Shown here: in pieces, positions 47,761 through 58,603 of the stretch
How the letters are laid out: each line of letters starts with the position of its first letter
Position numbering within the stretch: the first letter of the stretch is position 1
Source: Cylindrodendrum hubeiense
Taxonomy: Eukaryota; Ascomycota; Sordariomycetes; Hypocreales; Nectriaceae
Assembly: GCA_014621425.1 (NCBI GenBank)
Contig: JAANBB010000121.1
Span: 1 to 64,000, forward strand
Reading direction: 5' to 3'
DNA length: 64,000 nt
Program-made: the position numbers and the translations under genes
Notes under the pieces: model-generated
The model's input: the letters and a program-made list of their open reading frames with translations, nothing else
Databases searched by the model: none
What the model was told of the DNA's origin: nothing

Positions 47761-49464
47761 ATGGACTCGAAATCTCCAGTCGCGTTTGGGAGCTTGCCCC
47801 TAGAAATCGTCGATGAAATCTTCTCCGCACTGCCCACGGCCCCGCTCCTTAACCTCCGCCTCGTCAACCGCCAACTCGGCGCCATCGCCACGGCTTGGGC
47901 ATTTCGCCACGTGCGGCTTGGAGCGCGGCAGGGATGCTACGACCACCAACATTTCGTTTGGATCGCCCAGTCGGAAAAGCTGCGTCCTCTGGTTCGGGAA
48001 ATCACCTGCGACACCTGGCTTGGCCACACTGCCAAGTACTGCGATCAATTCGCCTTCAATCACCCCGCCGAGTTCTTGAATGCATTGCCACTAATACGAT
48101 GCTTCCACAACCTGACGAGTCTGCACTTGCGCTTCAGTGAGCACACTAAACACGAACACATTGACGCCATGGATACGGAGACGGACAACTTCAGATACAG
48201 GGTACTTGACACAGTATTCCACTGCCTGGCTGGGACCTGGTCTGCCGAGAATCAACTAGAGATGGATGAAAAGGTCCTACCATATTCATTCGAAGCCGAA
48301 TATGTGATGGCCCCCGCTGAGGTCTCCGAGTTGGGGCCTATCCCCATCAAGGAACTGACCGTTTCCAATCTGGCTGATTACCATGACGAACGTTTTACCG
48401 AATCGGAAGTCTTTAAAAAGGTCATTTCTTCGAGCAGTCTCAGGGATTTGAAGATGTCGATTACGCTACAAGAGGTCGAGAAAGACCATGATGGTGAGTT
48501 TCAACCAGCGGATGCCCTCTGGTTTCGCGAGAAATATGTCATGTTTGAAAGCTTGCCACGCACTTGGCTGTCCCCATCAGTTGCTGGAAATCTCAGGGTC
48601 CTATCCCTGTATTCTCGAGATTATTGGGGGTGGAACCCCAAGATGGACTTTCGGGCTATCCGGCCCGGGAGTGGCCCGGATTCCGGGTTTCCTAATTTGA
48701 AAGTGCTTGCTCTGGGAAAATACATCTTCAGCCATGAATGGCAAATTGAGTGGATCGAATCTCTCGGTCAAATGAACGCATCTGGCGGGCTTGAGGAGCT
48801 CTACCTAGACAGGTGTCCTATTCTAGTCCAGGCCCGGCATGACGCACCTGCTGACTACGGCACCACAATTGTTGGAAGAGATTCCGACGGTAACAGCGTC
48901 GAGGTTTCTAACGAGGGCTATTATCAGATGGACGCCATACTGGAAGACGACCTGTTTGAGCCTTATATGACATATGAAGATTACCCCCTCCGGTGGCACC
49001 ACATCTTCCCACGCTGGCGTGAGTCGATGAAGGCCTTGAAGGTCTTCAAGATGGGCCATAGTTCATGGAGATCTGCTCCGGAGCAGACCATGGATGTATG
49101 GTGCAATGATGACACATTTCAAGAGCGAGACCGCGAAGATCTGGAGACCCTGTTGCATCATAATAACTTTCGCTCCTTCAGCTGCCCATCGCCACCTCCA
49201 AATAAACGAGAAAAAGTCACAACCGGGCTGGAGAAGTATAGGCATGGCACCGGAATCAATCAACACCCCAAGCATCAAGCGGCGTACATTTACTTCGACA
49301 TTGATGTTGGACCAACGCAATGGTGTGAGGTATATTGGCCTTGGTGTGCATACTCTTGGCAGCCACGGCTAGATTATGAGGTCCGAGAGAGAGATAAAGA
49401 GGAACTCGGTCTTCTTTTAGACGCGGTCCAAGGGAGACAAACGGGCTGCAAGGACTCATTATGA
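47761..49464 (+). CDS. F-box protein
   Basis: A single exon of 567 residues. The N-terminal FGSLPLEIVDEIFSALPTAPLLNLRLVNRQL is a clear F-box motif. The remainder has leucine-rich segments (FHNLTSLHLRFS, LRDLKMSITLQ, NLRVLSLYSRDY, LKVLALGKYIF, LEELYLDRCP, MKALKVFKMGHSSW) like degenerate leucine-rich repeats. These proteins recruit targets to SCF ubiquitin ligases through Skp1. There is no signal peptide or membrane segment. The family is large and variable in filamentous fungi, often in accessory regions, and this copy's target cannot be predicted. It is intronless, unlike most neighbours. The start is the ATG directly preceding the F-box. Confidence 0.88.
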   Translation: MDSKSPVAFGSLPLEIVDEIFSALPTAPLLNLRLVNRQLGAIATAWAFRHVRLGARQGCYDHQHFVWIAQSEKLRPLVREITCDTWLGHTAKYCDQFAFNHPAEFLNALPLIRCFHNLTSLHLRFSEHTKHEHIDAMDTETDNFRYRVLDTVFHCLAGTWSAENQLEMDEKVLPYSFEAEYVMAPAEVSELGPIPIKELTVSNLADYHDERFTESEVFKKVISSSSLRDLKMSITLQEVEKDHDGEFQPADALWFREKYVMFESLPRTWLSPSVAGNLRVLSLYSRDYWGWNPKMDFRAIRPGSGPDSGFPNLKVLALGKYIFSHEWQIEWIESLGQMNASGGLEELYLDRCPILVQARHDAPADYGTTIVGRDSDGNSVEVSNEGYYQMDAILEDDLFEPYMTYEDYPLRWHHIFPRWRESMKALKVFKMGHSSWRSAPEQTMDVWCNDDTFQERDREDLETLLHHNNFRSFSCPSPPPNKREKVTTGLEKYRHGTGINQHPKHQAAYIYFDIDVGPTQWCEVYWPWCAYSWQPRLDYEVRERDKEELGLLLDAVQGRQTGCKDSL

Positions 49465-50471
49465 ATTGCAGCCTCCGGTGGTTAGTTAATGGGGTGATCC
49501 GATGAATGGGGCGGAGGAAATCGCATGTCAGATGATACAGCAGGCGTATTGGCGTATGGTGGGTTGATTTATTCTTTTCTAGAACAGCATGAATTCGCAA
49601 GATTTGTAGAAGCGTCTGTTGAATTTCCAAACAGTTAACGTCACAATCTCGCCTTGCCTTTCCCTCTCAATCGAACATACTCCCAACAACTACACCAACA
49701 AGTTGAGCGACTACGCTCATTCAGGTAATGCGTAGTCTTTTAATTAAAAACTTAATACACAGGCGATATATAGGAACCCGGAAACTTAGTTGACTTTGAT
49801 CATCTCGCGTAGCCGGTGAGTCTTGGACAGTCGCCCCTACCCTTGCTCAAACTTGAGACATGCGCTTCCCCACGTCAGGATAGCGGTTCGCATGAACACG
49901 AAAATTTCAGAAATCAATGCGTAGCAGCCAGGTGAGCGCATGCCCGGGAATTCTAGAAACAAGCTCGGGGTTGTCACCAGACGGCCCAGTTCAGGAGATC
50001 GGCAGGACGGAACTATCGGCTGACTGCCCTATCGGGGTGTCGGATGATCCCTGCAGAGGCGACCATTTTCGCCTGGAATATAGGCTCGGTAGCGTTTCCG
50101 GGCCGCAGAAGCGTTGTTTCTACGGATGGAAAAATCGCGGGGCGGCGATCCTTCATTTGCGTCTCCTCCGATGGCTCCATACGTGATGCCGGGTCGCCCC
50201 AAAAGAGCACGGAGCTGTTTCAGGCCTGTTTCCGTCTCGCCCGTCGGCCCCATGCAAGGACGGACCAACTGCCCATCCCGGGTTGTTTCCCCGCAACACT
50301 GTCTCGAGATCAGCTAAATGATATTGGCGTTTGGGTCATATTAAGTTTGGGGATAGGAGAAACATCTATAATAAAGACCCAGCTTCTTCCACTTCTTCCG
50401 CGGCGGAATTAAACACCATTAGCCAACCATCCCTACTCTTCAACTTCTACCTTCACATCTTCTTGAACATC
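49465..50471. other. Intergenic region, xylanase promoter
   Basis: About 1 kb. It carries the TATA box at 50367 and a reversed GGCTAA (TTAGCC at 50419-50424), the core bound by XlnR/Xyr1-type regulators, although the latter lies downstream of the TATA box. No other gene. Confidence 0.5.
50367..50375 (+). promoter_or_regulatory. TATA box of the xylanase gene
   Basis: TATAATAAA about 100 bp upstream of the ATG at 50472. Confidence 0.6.
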
Positions 50472-51537
<1,066 letters not shown>

Positions 51538-52069
51538 GCCTCAGCTGTAGAGGCTACGGTGATGGTCAAATGATGGATGTTTCTTGTACATATAAAACCA
51601 TACTGAGTTGAGCTCAGTGCTGAAGAACATACATATTGAAGATATCCCTACTGTGGAGTCTTACTCGATCTCTTGGTCTCTCCCGAACAGCAAACAATTC
51701 GTGAAGTGGCTGGCGTGCAGTAATACAGTGTAAAAGGACGCTGCCTGTATTTTCGTACTGTCTCGCCACGCTAGAATGCGCACAGGAGCCCCCCGACGGC
51801 TCTATAGCTCTCAGCTGAGTACAGTGCGTGCTTTTCATGCCTTCACGTCACTTTCCTTTGACGTCTCACCGTCGCGATGGCATCAAATCTGCTCGGCGCC
51901 AGAAACCTCCCATCTTCAACAGCCATGGACACCCGCTTATCATCTCGACCCAAACACAAAACCTCCCACCTCTTCCCCTCTAAACACTGAGGACTTCTCC
52001 CAATCGGTTGCTAGCTTTCTTTTCGTTTCCGACCGTGCGTGCACCAGCGTGCGTCGACACCAATTCACG
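51538..52069. other. Intergenic region
   Basis: About 530 bp between the xylanase gene and the DNA-repair nuclease gene. No feature besides the expected terminator and promoter. Confidence 0.5.
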
Positions 52070-54422
52070 ATGTCCACATTCAACGGGATCGTGTCCGAGT
52101 TTCCGGACATCAGAAGTCAGTCCAGACATCAAAGCAACATGAATCTCAGCTAAATGTTCGACAGTTGACTTCTTTCGGCAACAGGATGATGCTCAGCCTC
52201 CCCTCGCGTGCTTTCTGAGCCATGTCCACAGCGATCACCTGGCTGGTCTGGAGAGCCTGCGATCGCCCTTGTTCGTGACACGCGCCGACTGTTTGGCACG
52301 ATTACTGACACCCTTCAAGTGTTTACTGTTCTGCGGCTACCAAAGAGATCCTCCTCCGATTGGAGAGGTACCCTTGTCGCATCAATTACACCAAGGGTAT
52401 CCTCGAAGCATCAAAGCAAACATACAAGCACCTTGCTAAGGTCTTAGTATGAAGCCCTCCTCGGTATATCCATAACAACTCGCTTACTCTCTAACAGAAA
52501 CCATTGCCACTGGATGCGCCAACCACGATCGAACTTCACCCCGGTCGTCATATCCAAGTGACTTTGTTCGACGCAAACCACTGCCCTGGAGCAGTTATGT
52601 TCTGTGAGACAAATTTTCGCCATACCACCTACTGGACTAACTAATTGGCTTCAAAAGTGGTCGAAGGCGACGGTAAGGCAGTACTCTATACTGGTGATAT
52701 TAGAAGCGAGCCGTGGTTTGTCAATACGATTGCACGAAGTCCAATTCTTGTGGAGTATACCTCCGGCATCAAAACACTAGACAAAATCTACCTCGACACG
52801 TCCTTCATCGATGATATTCCCTTCCAGACGAAAGCCGAAGGAATTGCGGAGCTAATTCGAAAGGTTGCTCGATATCCCGACGATACCGTATTCCATTTCC
52901 AGGCTTGGACTTATGGGTATGAAGATGTATGGGTTGCCTTATCCAAAGCCCTGAAGTCCCTGGTAAGCCAGATTCTCCCGTCGTCCCAAGTTTCCAGGCC
53001 CCTAACCATTAAAGATTCATGTCGATGAGTACAAGCTTCGCATATATGGATCTTTGAAGGCGCGTCCATCAGAAGGTCGATTCAGTAACGACTACCACCT
53101 GACCCCAGAATCCCCAGCGCTCACGGGGTACATGTGCGGCAACGCTTCACATCCAGGCTGCTTGACTTCGGATAAGGCCGTTCGCCTTCACAGTTGTGAG
53201 AAAGGCAACATGTGCGAGGTCGCTCGGGATCCATCCACCGTCATCATTCAACCCATCATTGCCCGCCTGGCGACTGGAGAGAATCTGGCTGAAGCCGGCG
53301 TCGGTGGTGGCGGGGATGACCTGCAGCGAGAGGCAGAGCTGGATTTCTTGGACAATCTCGACCTCAACGCTTTATTAGATCTGTCCGTTGGCCAAAACAT
53401 CTGTTCCTCATTGACTCGGGATTTGCTGACAATATGTAGGCTCTGGTCTTCAGATGATTTATCATCAGAGGCGCGTGACACTCTTAAGGAGGCTTTCACA
53501 CGAGCAACTTTGACGGGTCGAAATATCCATCTCAATCAGAGCATTGCATCTCTTGATGGTGACAATTCAGTGCAGGAAACCGTCATCCAGATTGTTAAGA
53601 AGATTTCTATCGCTCCAAAACAACCAGTTTCCGAGGAGGATCGGTCAGAGCAAGTCAGCCTGCCCAAAATGATCCAATTCCCATACTCAAGGCACTCATC
53701 CTACGCCGAACTCTGCCAGTTAGTGGAGGTGTTTCAGCCAAAGGATGTTTGGCCATGCACCGTAAATCCTGTAGAGTGGCTCAAAGAAGGTATACCACCG
53801 ACATTCATCAAGTATGCATAGACACTAATTTCAAGACTTAGGAATCAGCATCACGTCACTCTTCGGACACCTTTGTTCACAAAATGAGTTCGATCATGAC
53901 ATCAAGATGCGAGAATTTTCTAAGAAACAAGGATCGGTCAATCATGTTAAGAGCCAAACTACGACCGATTCCGTTCCAAGAACTCCACCTCCCATATTCC
54001 CCCGAATTCCGAGTAACACTCCAGGGCCTCATGAATCTGTTTCTCCTTCACTCTCTCCCCGTGGCACTACAAAACTCGTGAGTCCTCTGGCATGCACTCA
54101 ACATCATGCTATCCACGAAGCAATGCAAGACGAGACGGAGCCAGAGGTTGAATTGGCAGCAATCTCCTCTTTGATTGCACCCTCTCAACACAAACGATCT
54201 TTTGACTCCTTTGCCGACGGAGAACCGACGGACTCTGGAGCAAGTCAGCATGCCCCCACTCAGGTTACTGAATCGTTCAGTTCAAACATCTCGGCCCGAC
54301 ATTCCACGGCTCGTCGACATGCATACTTCCAAATGCTCGACAATGTGACCACGGACACTTGGAGCCCAATTGAACTGATATCGACGAATGATGAACATAC
54401 AACCATGGACCAGGAGCTTTGA
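52070..54422 (+). CDS. Artemis/Pso2-type DNA-repair nuclease
   Basis: Seven exons (52070-52115, 52165-52270, 52320-52446, 52498-52603, 52658-52962, 53015-53789, 53842-54422) encode 681 residues, all junctions in phase. The metallo-beta-lactamase core has motif HVHSDH (His35, His37, Asp39, His40), the DANHCPGAVMF segment and YTGDIR. The beta-CASP/DRMBL part contains IYLDTSFI and FHFQAWTYGYEDVW with LKSLIHVDEYKLRIY. The C-terminal ~250 residues are Ser/Pro/Glu-rich and likely disordered. The overall pattern is closest to fungal proteins annotated as Artemis or DNA cross-link repair nucleases (SNM1/Pso2 family), acting in the nucleus on hairpins, interstrand crosslinks or double-strand ends. Intron 2 uses a GTTCGT donor, a weak site but the one that gives LRSPFVYCSAATK. 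Whether it is Artemis or Pso2 cannot be settled. Confidence 0.88.
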
Positions 54423-54526
54423 CAAATCAACAACCTGTTCTCCTCCTAATTCCTGGGTTATGACAAAGCAGCTGCATTAACGAAACCGGGGAATCTCAAC
54501 GTGGGTGGGCAGAAAGGCTCTGAGGC
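54423..54526. other. Short convergent gap
   Basis: About 100 bp between the stops of the nuclease gene and the Zn2Cys6 gene; 3' UTRs overlap or lie back to back. Confidence 0.5.
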
Positions 54527-55954
54527 TCATAACCAGTGAAACAAATCAATCATCGCTTGCTTTGGCCACTGGAAGATCTCTAGACATTTCGGCTCTCCTG
54601 CAAGCTTGATCTCAATTTCTTCTATGAGTTGCTTCCCCCAGCCTCTCGAGTACCAAAAGTTCTTCTCCAGTGTGGAAAGGAACACAGCATTGTACGCCAG
54701 GACTAAGAGCGCATGTGGCCTGTGTGCGCGAATATCCACGAGGATACTGTCGCCGATTCTATACATCCATGCAAGGATTGCTCCTGCTTCGACATAGACG
54801 CCTGCTTGGGCAATAAGTTTGGCAGTATCTTGAAGCATGTCCACGGTCTCGATGTAATGTTTCAAGCTGGTGGAGGGTATTTCAGCCTGGTAGAAATCAT
54901 GAAGTCTGCGAATCGCATCCCAAGTATCCAAAGGAAGAAATGATTTATCCAGAGGTGGTAAGCTGCATAGATTCGTCAGCACCTTTTCTTCCATCTCGAG
55001 TCAGTGATACTTGCCCTTCTGGGGGTCCAGTTTGGTCTAGAGGCCAAATGCCATAGATGAGAGGAGCAAACTCTGATTTCAAAACCCGGGATATAAGTGG
55101 CGACTGGGTTGTTCTAATACCCCTAAGGAGCCCGATGAGTTCGAGTATATTAGTTATAGGGTCTTCGAGTCTACCGGCTTCTGACCGGGTTGGTAGAGTG
55201 AACATGTATAGAACGACGACAGATGCGAAGCAAAAGACTGCACCTTGGTTTTCGAGGGAGATGTTCTCTAACGCGTGGCGAAACCCTTCCGAACCGACCG
55301 TCTGGTGATAGTCAGATAGAGACAGGTACATCTTCCGACTGTTGGGAAGCAGAGACGCCTTATGAGTGGCAGCAATGGCGAGGATGCCGTGCATGACGAA
55401 TGAGTGCCGATAGCCCTCCTTGGGGATGACAACCCTCCACACGTGACGCATCTCTCGCTGAACAGACATGGCGTCAGCAGTTACAGTACAGAAGTGGTGC
55501 ATGAGCTCAAAGTCTTTGCTCTTAAGCTCATGAGGTGAAAATGGCGAAATCTGGTCAGAGACGGTGGCCATGGCGGCAGACACGAAATCGGCTACAGAAA
55601 CAGACGCATTGTCGTCGCCCGAGCTCGGCGTTGGAGGGAGAACATTCGGCTGCATGGAATACGACTTGGGGTGTTCGGTTTCAGGGGTGCTATCAGCGGT
55701 GCCATTGGTGAGACTGCATGGCACGCTGTGTCTCTTGCAATTGAAACATGTCGGATAGGCTTCGTCACACTTTGATTCATCGTCAGTAACCATCGAAGCC
55801 TCGATTGGGCATTATAGCCTGGCTTGGGCCAACCCGAGCAATGGGAACGGGCGAGATGCCACGATAGACCCGGACAATCTCACACCTTGACTTTGCGGCG
55901 CTTGCAATTGGAGCAGCCGGAGCGGGACTTGGTGTGTATGCGTCGGGGGGGCAT
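54527..55954 (-). CDS. Zn2Cys6 transcription factor with GC-AG intron
   Basis: Three exons (55954-55886, 55769-55015, 54962-54527) encode 419 residues. The first exon supplies half of the zinc cluster: Cys at 14, 17, 24, 31, 34 and 41 (2-6-6-2-6 spacing) are joined across intron 1. The regulatory domain shows ELMHHFCTVTADAM, RHSFVMHGILAIAATHKAS and SEFAPLIYGIWPL, a pattern of the fungal C6 family related to sterol-regulatory and secondary-metabolite factors. Intron 2 begins GCAAGT and ends GCAG; only this GC-AG reading joins ...GPPEG to LPPLDKSF in frame. The ordinary GT donor three bases further runs into a stop. It lies divergent from the RTA1-like gene across a 747-bp promoter with repeated ATGCGAG sites, so it may control that gene and itself. 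Confidence 0.85.
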
Positions 55955-56701
55955 ATTCGGCCGAGTGCCGACCCGCGGGTTCGGATAGAAAGAATGCGAG
56001 ATGAGATGCTAGGTGAGTGCGATGCAGAGGATTGGGAGCGAAGCACAGCGGGAGGGTTTTGATATTAGGCGTGGATCGTCATCCATCTCAGGAGGCTGAG
56101 GCATACGAGGTGAATGCGAGAAAATGCGAGGGAATGCGAGGGGAATACGAAGCCGAAGCCGAACCCTCGGAAACACATGGCGGAACGCGGTTTCGGACCC
56201 GCTAGGTCCATTTGGGCGTGGGATGGAACCATGAATCCCTGTGCGCCATGCCCAAAACCGGGGAACGAGAGGCTTAGCCACGATGCCAAGTCCACAGTGG
56301 ATGCTCCCGTCAAGATTGTGCGGATTGTCGGAGACTTCGACTGCCCGCCGACACGAGGCAGCGCCGCTGCGCAAGAGTTTGATGGACAAGTATACGAGCG
56401 ATGGCGCTAAGGGATGCGAGATGATTGCTCTATGCGAGATATGGAAAGTTGACGCGCCATACAGCGCGGCACCTTGCCGATAAAAGAATGGCTTGCCCAC
56501 TGCATCTGCCAGATCTGAGAAACAGATCAAGCTTGTTTTCCTCCGCAAAATCCGGTCCATTTTCCTAGATTCGTTCCATCCGACATTCCTTTCGCTTAAG
56601 AGCACCAAGCCCTCTAAGAAACACACGAATCAAGACCTTCCCTTCGACGACCAGCCTATCCTTTAACGCTAGGGAACCCTCGACACCACAAGCCAGCCAC
56701 C
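55955..56701. promoter_or_regulatory. Shared divergent promoter with ATGCGAG repeats
   Basis: 747 bp between the starts of the Zn2Cys6 gene (-) and RTA1-like gene (+). ATGCGAG occurs at 55994, 56114, 56124, 56134, 56414 and 56432, all on the plus strand. The three copies at 56114-56140 are in a 10-bp tandem array. Random expectation is well below one copy. Candidate binding sites of the adjacent or another regulator. Confidence 0.55.
56111..56140 (+). repeat. 10-bp tandem repeat with ATGCGAG core
   Basis: Three units of the form nnAATGCGAG in a row, followed by a weaker GGGAATACGA. Inside the divergent promoter. Confidence 0.8.
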
Positions 56702-57776
56702 ATGGTGTGCATCTCCGACTACAAACATGCGGATTGGTCATATTATCGATACAAGCCGTCGGTCCAGGTCAATGTCGTCTTCATCATCTTGTTCGGAATC
56801 ACGACCCTCCTGCACGGGTTCCAAATTTGGAAGACGAGGACCTGGTATCTTTCAGCCCTGGTCATAGGCGGTGTTGGTATGTTCTTCGGTCCATCAAGGC
56901 CAATGTATTTGCCATCAATTGCTGACTTTAAGGCGTGTCTCGGGAGCAGCTGAATGTATCGGGTACATAGGCCGACTAATGGGCGCGATGCAAGACCCAG
57001 GATGCTGGACGATGGGCCCATACATCATACAATCCCTACCGATCTTGCTCGCGCCAGCCTTGATGGCAGCGTCTATCTACATGATTCTGGGTCGTATCAT
57101 CGAGCTCACGGAAGGCGAGCATTACTCCCTGGTCAGGAAACAGTGGCTCACCAAGATATTTGTCATGGGCGACGTCTTGTCGCTGCTCCTGCAGTCATCT
57201 GGTAAGTATACATTTTCCCCTGGTGGTACTGGAACACTTTGCTAACGAACTTGGTCCCTTTCAGGTGGCGGCATGATGGCCATCAGTAGCCTCAGTAAAC
57301 TCGGAGAGAAGGTCATCGTTGGCGGCCTATTCGTGCAACTTATCTTCTTCGGCTGCTTCATCGCCGTCGCCGCCGTCTTCCACCGACGCATGGCCGCGGC
57401 CCCGACTCCCCGCGCCTCCGACCCGCAGGTGCGGTGGACGCAGTACCTGACGACACTCTACGTGACGGGCATTTTGATCCTCATCCGAAGCGTGTTCCGC
57501 GTGATCGAGTTCATCCAGGGCAACCACGGCGCGTTGATGCGCAGTGAGGTGTACGTGTTTGTGTTCGACGGACTGCTGATGCTGGTGGCGCTGGCGTGGA
57601 TGAACTGGTTCCACCCGGGCGAGATTGGCCTGCTACTGCGCGGCGACGAGCCCATCAAGAACGGACTAGAGCTGGTCAAGGTGGGACGTGAGAAGAGACG
57701 CCGATCGCAGACGATGGAGAGTCTGTCGTCGGGGAATGTGGCGATGGCGACCTCTAACCGGAATGCTGAAGTTTAA
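56702..57776 (+). CDS. RTA1-like lipid-translocating exporter
   Basis: Three exons (56702-56876, 56950-57201, 57265-57776) encode 312 residues. It has seven membrane segments: VNVVFIILFGITTLLHGF, YLSALVIGGV, IIQSLPILLAPALMAASIY, KIFVMGDVLSLLLQSSG, VGGLFVQLIFFGCFIAVAAV, YVTGILILIRSVFRVIEF and VFDGLLMLVALAWMNWF. Fungal RTA1 signatures are present: ECIGYIGR, ASIYMILGRII, GDVLSLLLQSSGGG and IRSVFRVIEF with HPGE near the end. The first intron uses a GCAG acceptor so that GGVAECIGYIGR is formed. The family confers resistance to aminocholesterol drugs such as 7-aminocholesterol and is proposed to move lipids or sense toxic lipids at the plasma membrane; the exact role is not settled. It is divergent from a Zn2Cys6 factor, a common regulator-effector pairing. 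Confidence 0.92.
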
Positions 57777-58603
57777 GGATTGAAGCAATCAGGACTTAGG
57801 TTATCCTGAGGTTGGATAACGATAGGGATCCTAGCGAGGAGTTTCGGTATTAACCAAGAAAGAGTATGGCAAGCACAGAGATTTTCAGTTATCCATGCTG
57901 TTTAGCTGTCAAACGATGAGTGGGAGTGCTCTGATTTGGTATAGACATAGATTCTGCTTTTGTGTTAGAGAGTAACTTGAAGCCATGGGTCAGGGCCAAA
58001 TGGGAGAAGTAATAGATTATTTCTTTATTTTTTTTATAGCAGACTTTATACTCAATACAACCACTACATACAGAGGTTTTCAAGTAGCCAAGTTCTACTC
58101 AAGCGCTCCTCAGCCTCACTCTGGGAAAGCAGCCGGACGGGCTTTCTTGTCCGCGGGGTTTTGCCTGACCCCTGCGAAGGTCAGCCCCATGCGCCTGCAG
58201 CAACCTGAGAACGATATTATTGGGCGAGAGGTGCTCATTCAACTGTGAGTAAGCGCCCACGGTCGGAGGTCAGAAAATATTTGATCATGGATTTTCAACC
58301 GACTTGCTTCTGCCTAATATTGCCCTACAGCTTTGTGTTTGAGCGATGGTCGCCGTGTCGTGGATTCGTCCCTAATCGTTGTACTTTCGGGTACTGTACG
58401 CTCTGTCGTTCGGGTACTCTGCTCCCTGTCGTCCGGGGACTGGACGCTCCGTCGATTGAACTCCAGCGCAGATCCTAAAACCCCGCGTCCTAGCCAATGC
58501 CCTACACACGTTTCGGCTGCGTATAATCTCAGGCTCCACGCCATCACTGTTGAGGTCCTCATTGGGTCGGATTTCTTGTCCTTCAGTGACAAGAGTAATC
58601 ACA
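57777..58603. other. Intergenic region
   Basis: About 830 bp. Frames at 58314-58592 and 58372-58731 on the minus strand have no recognisable product. It should contain the promoter of the following gene. No RNA gene or repeat was identified. Confidence 0.5.
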
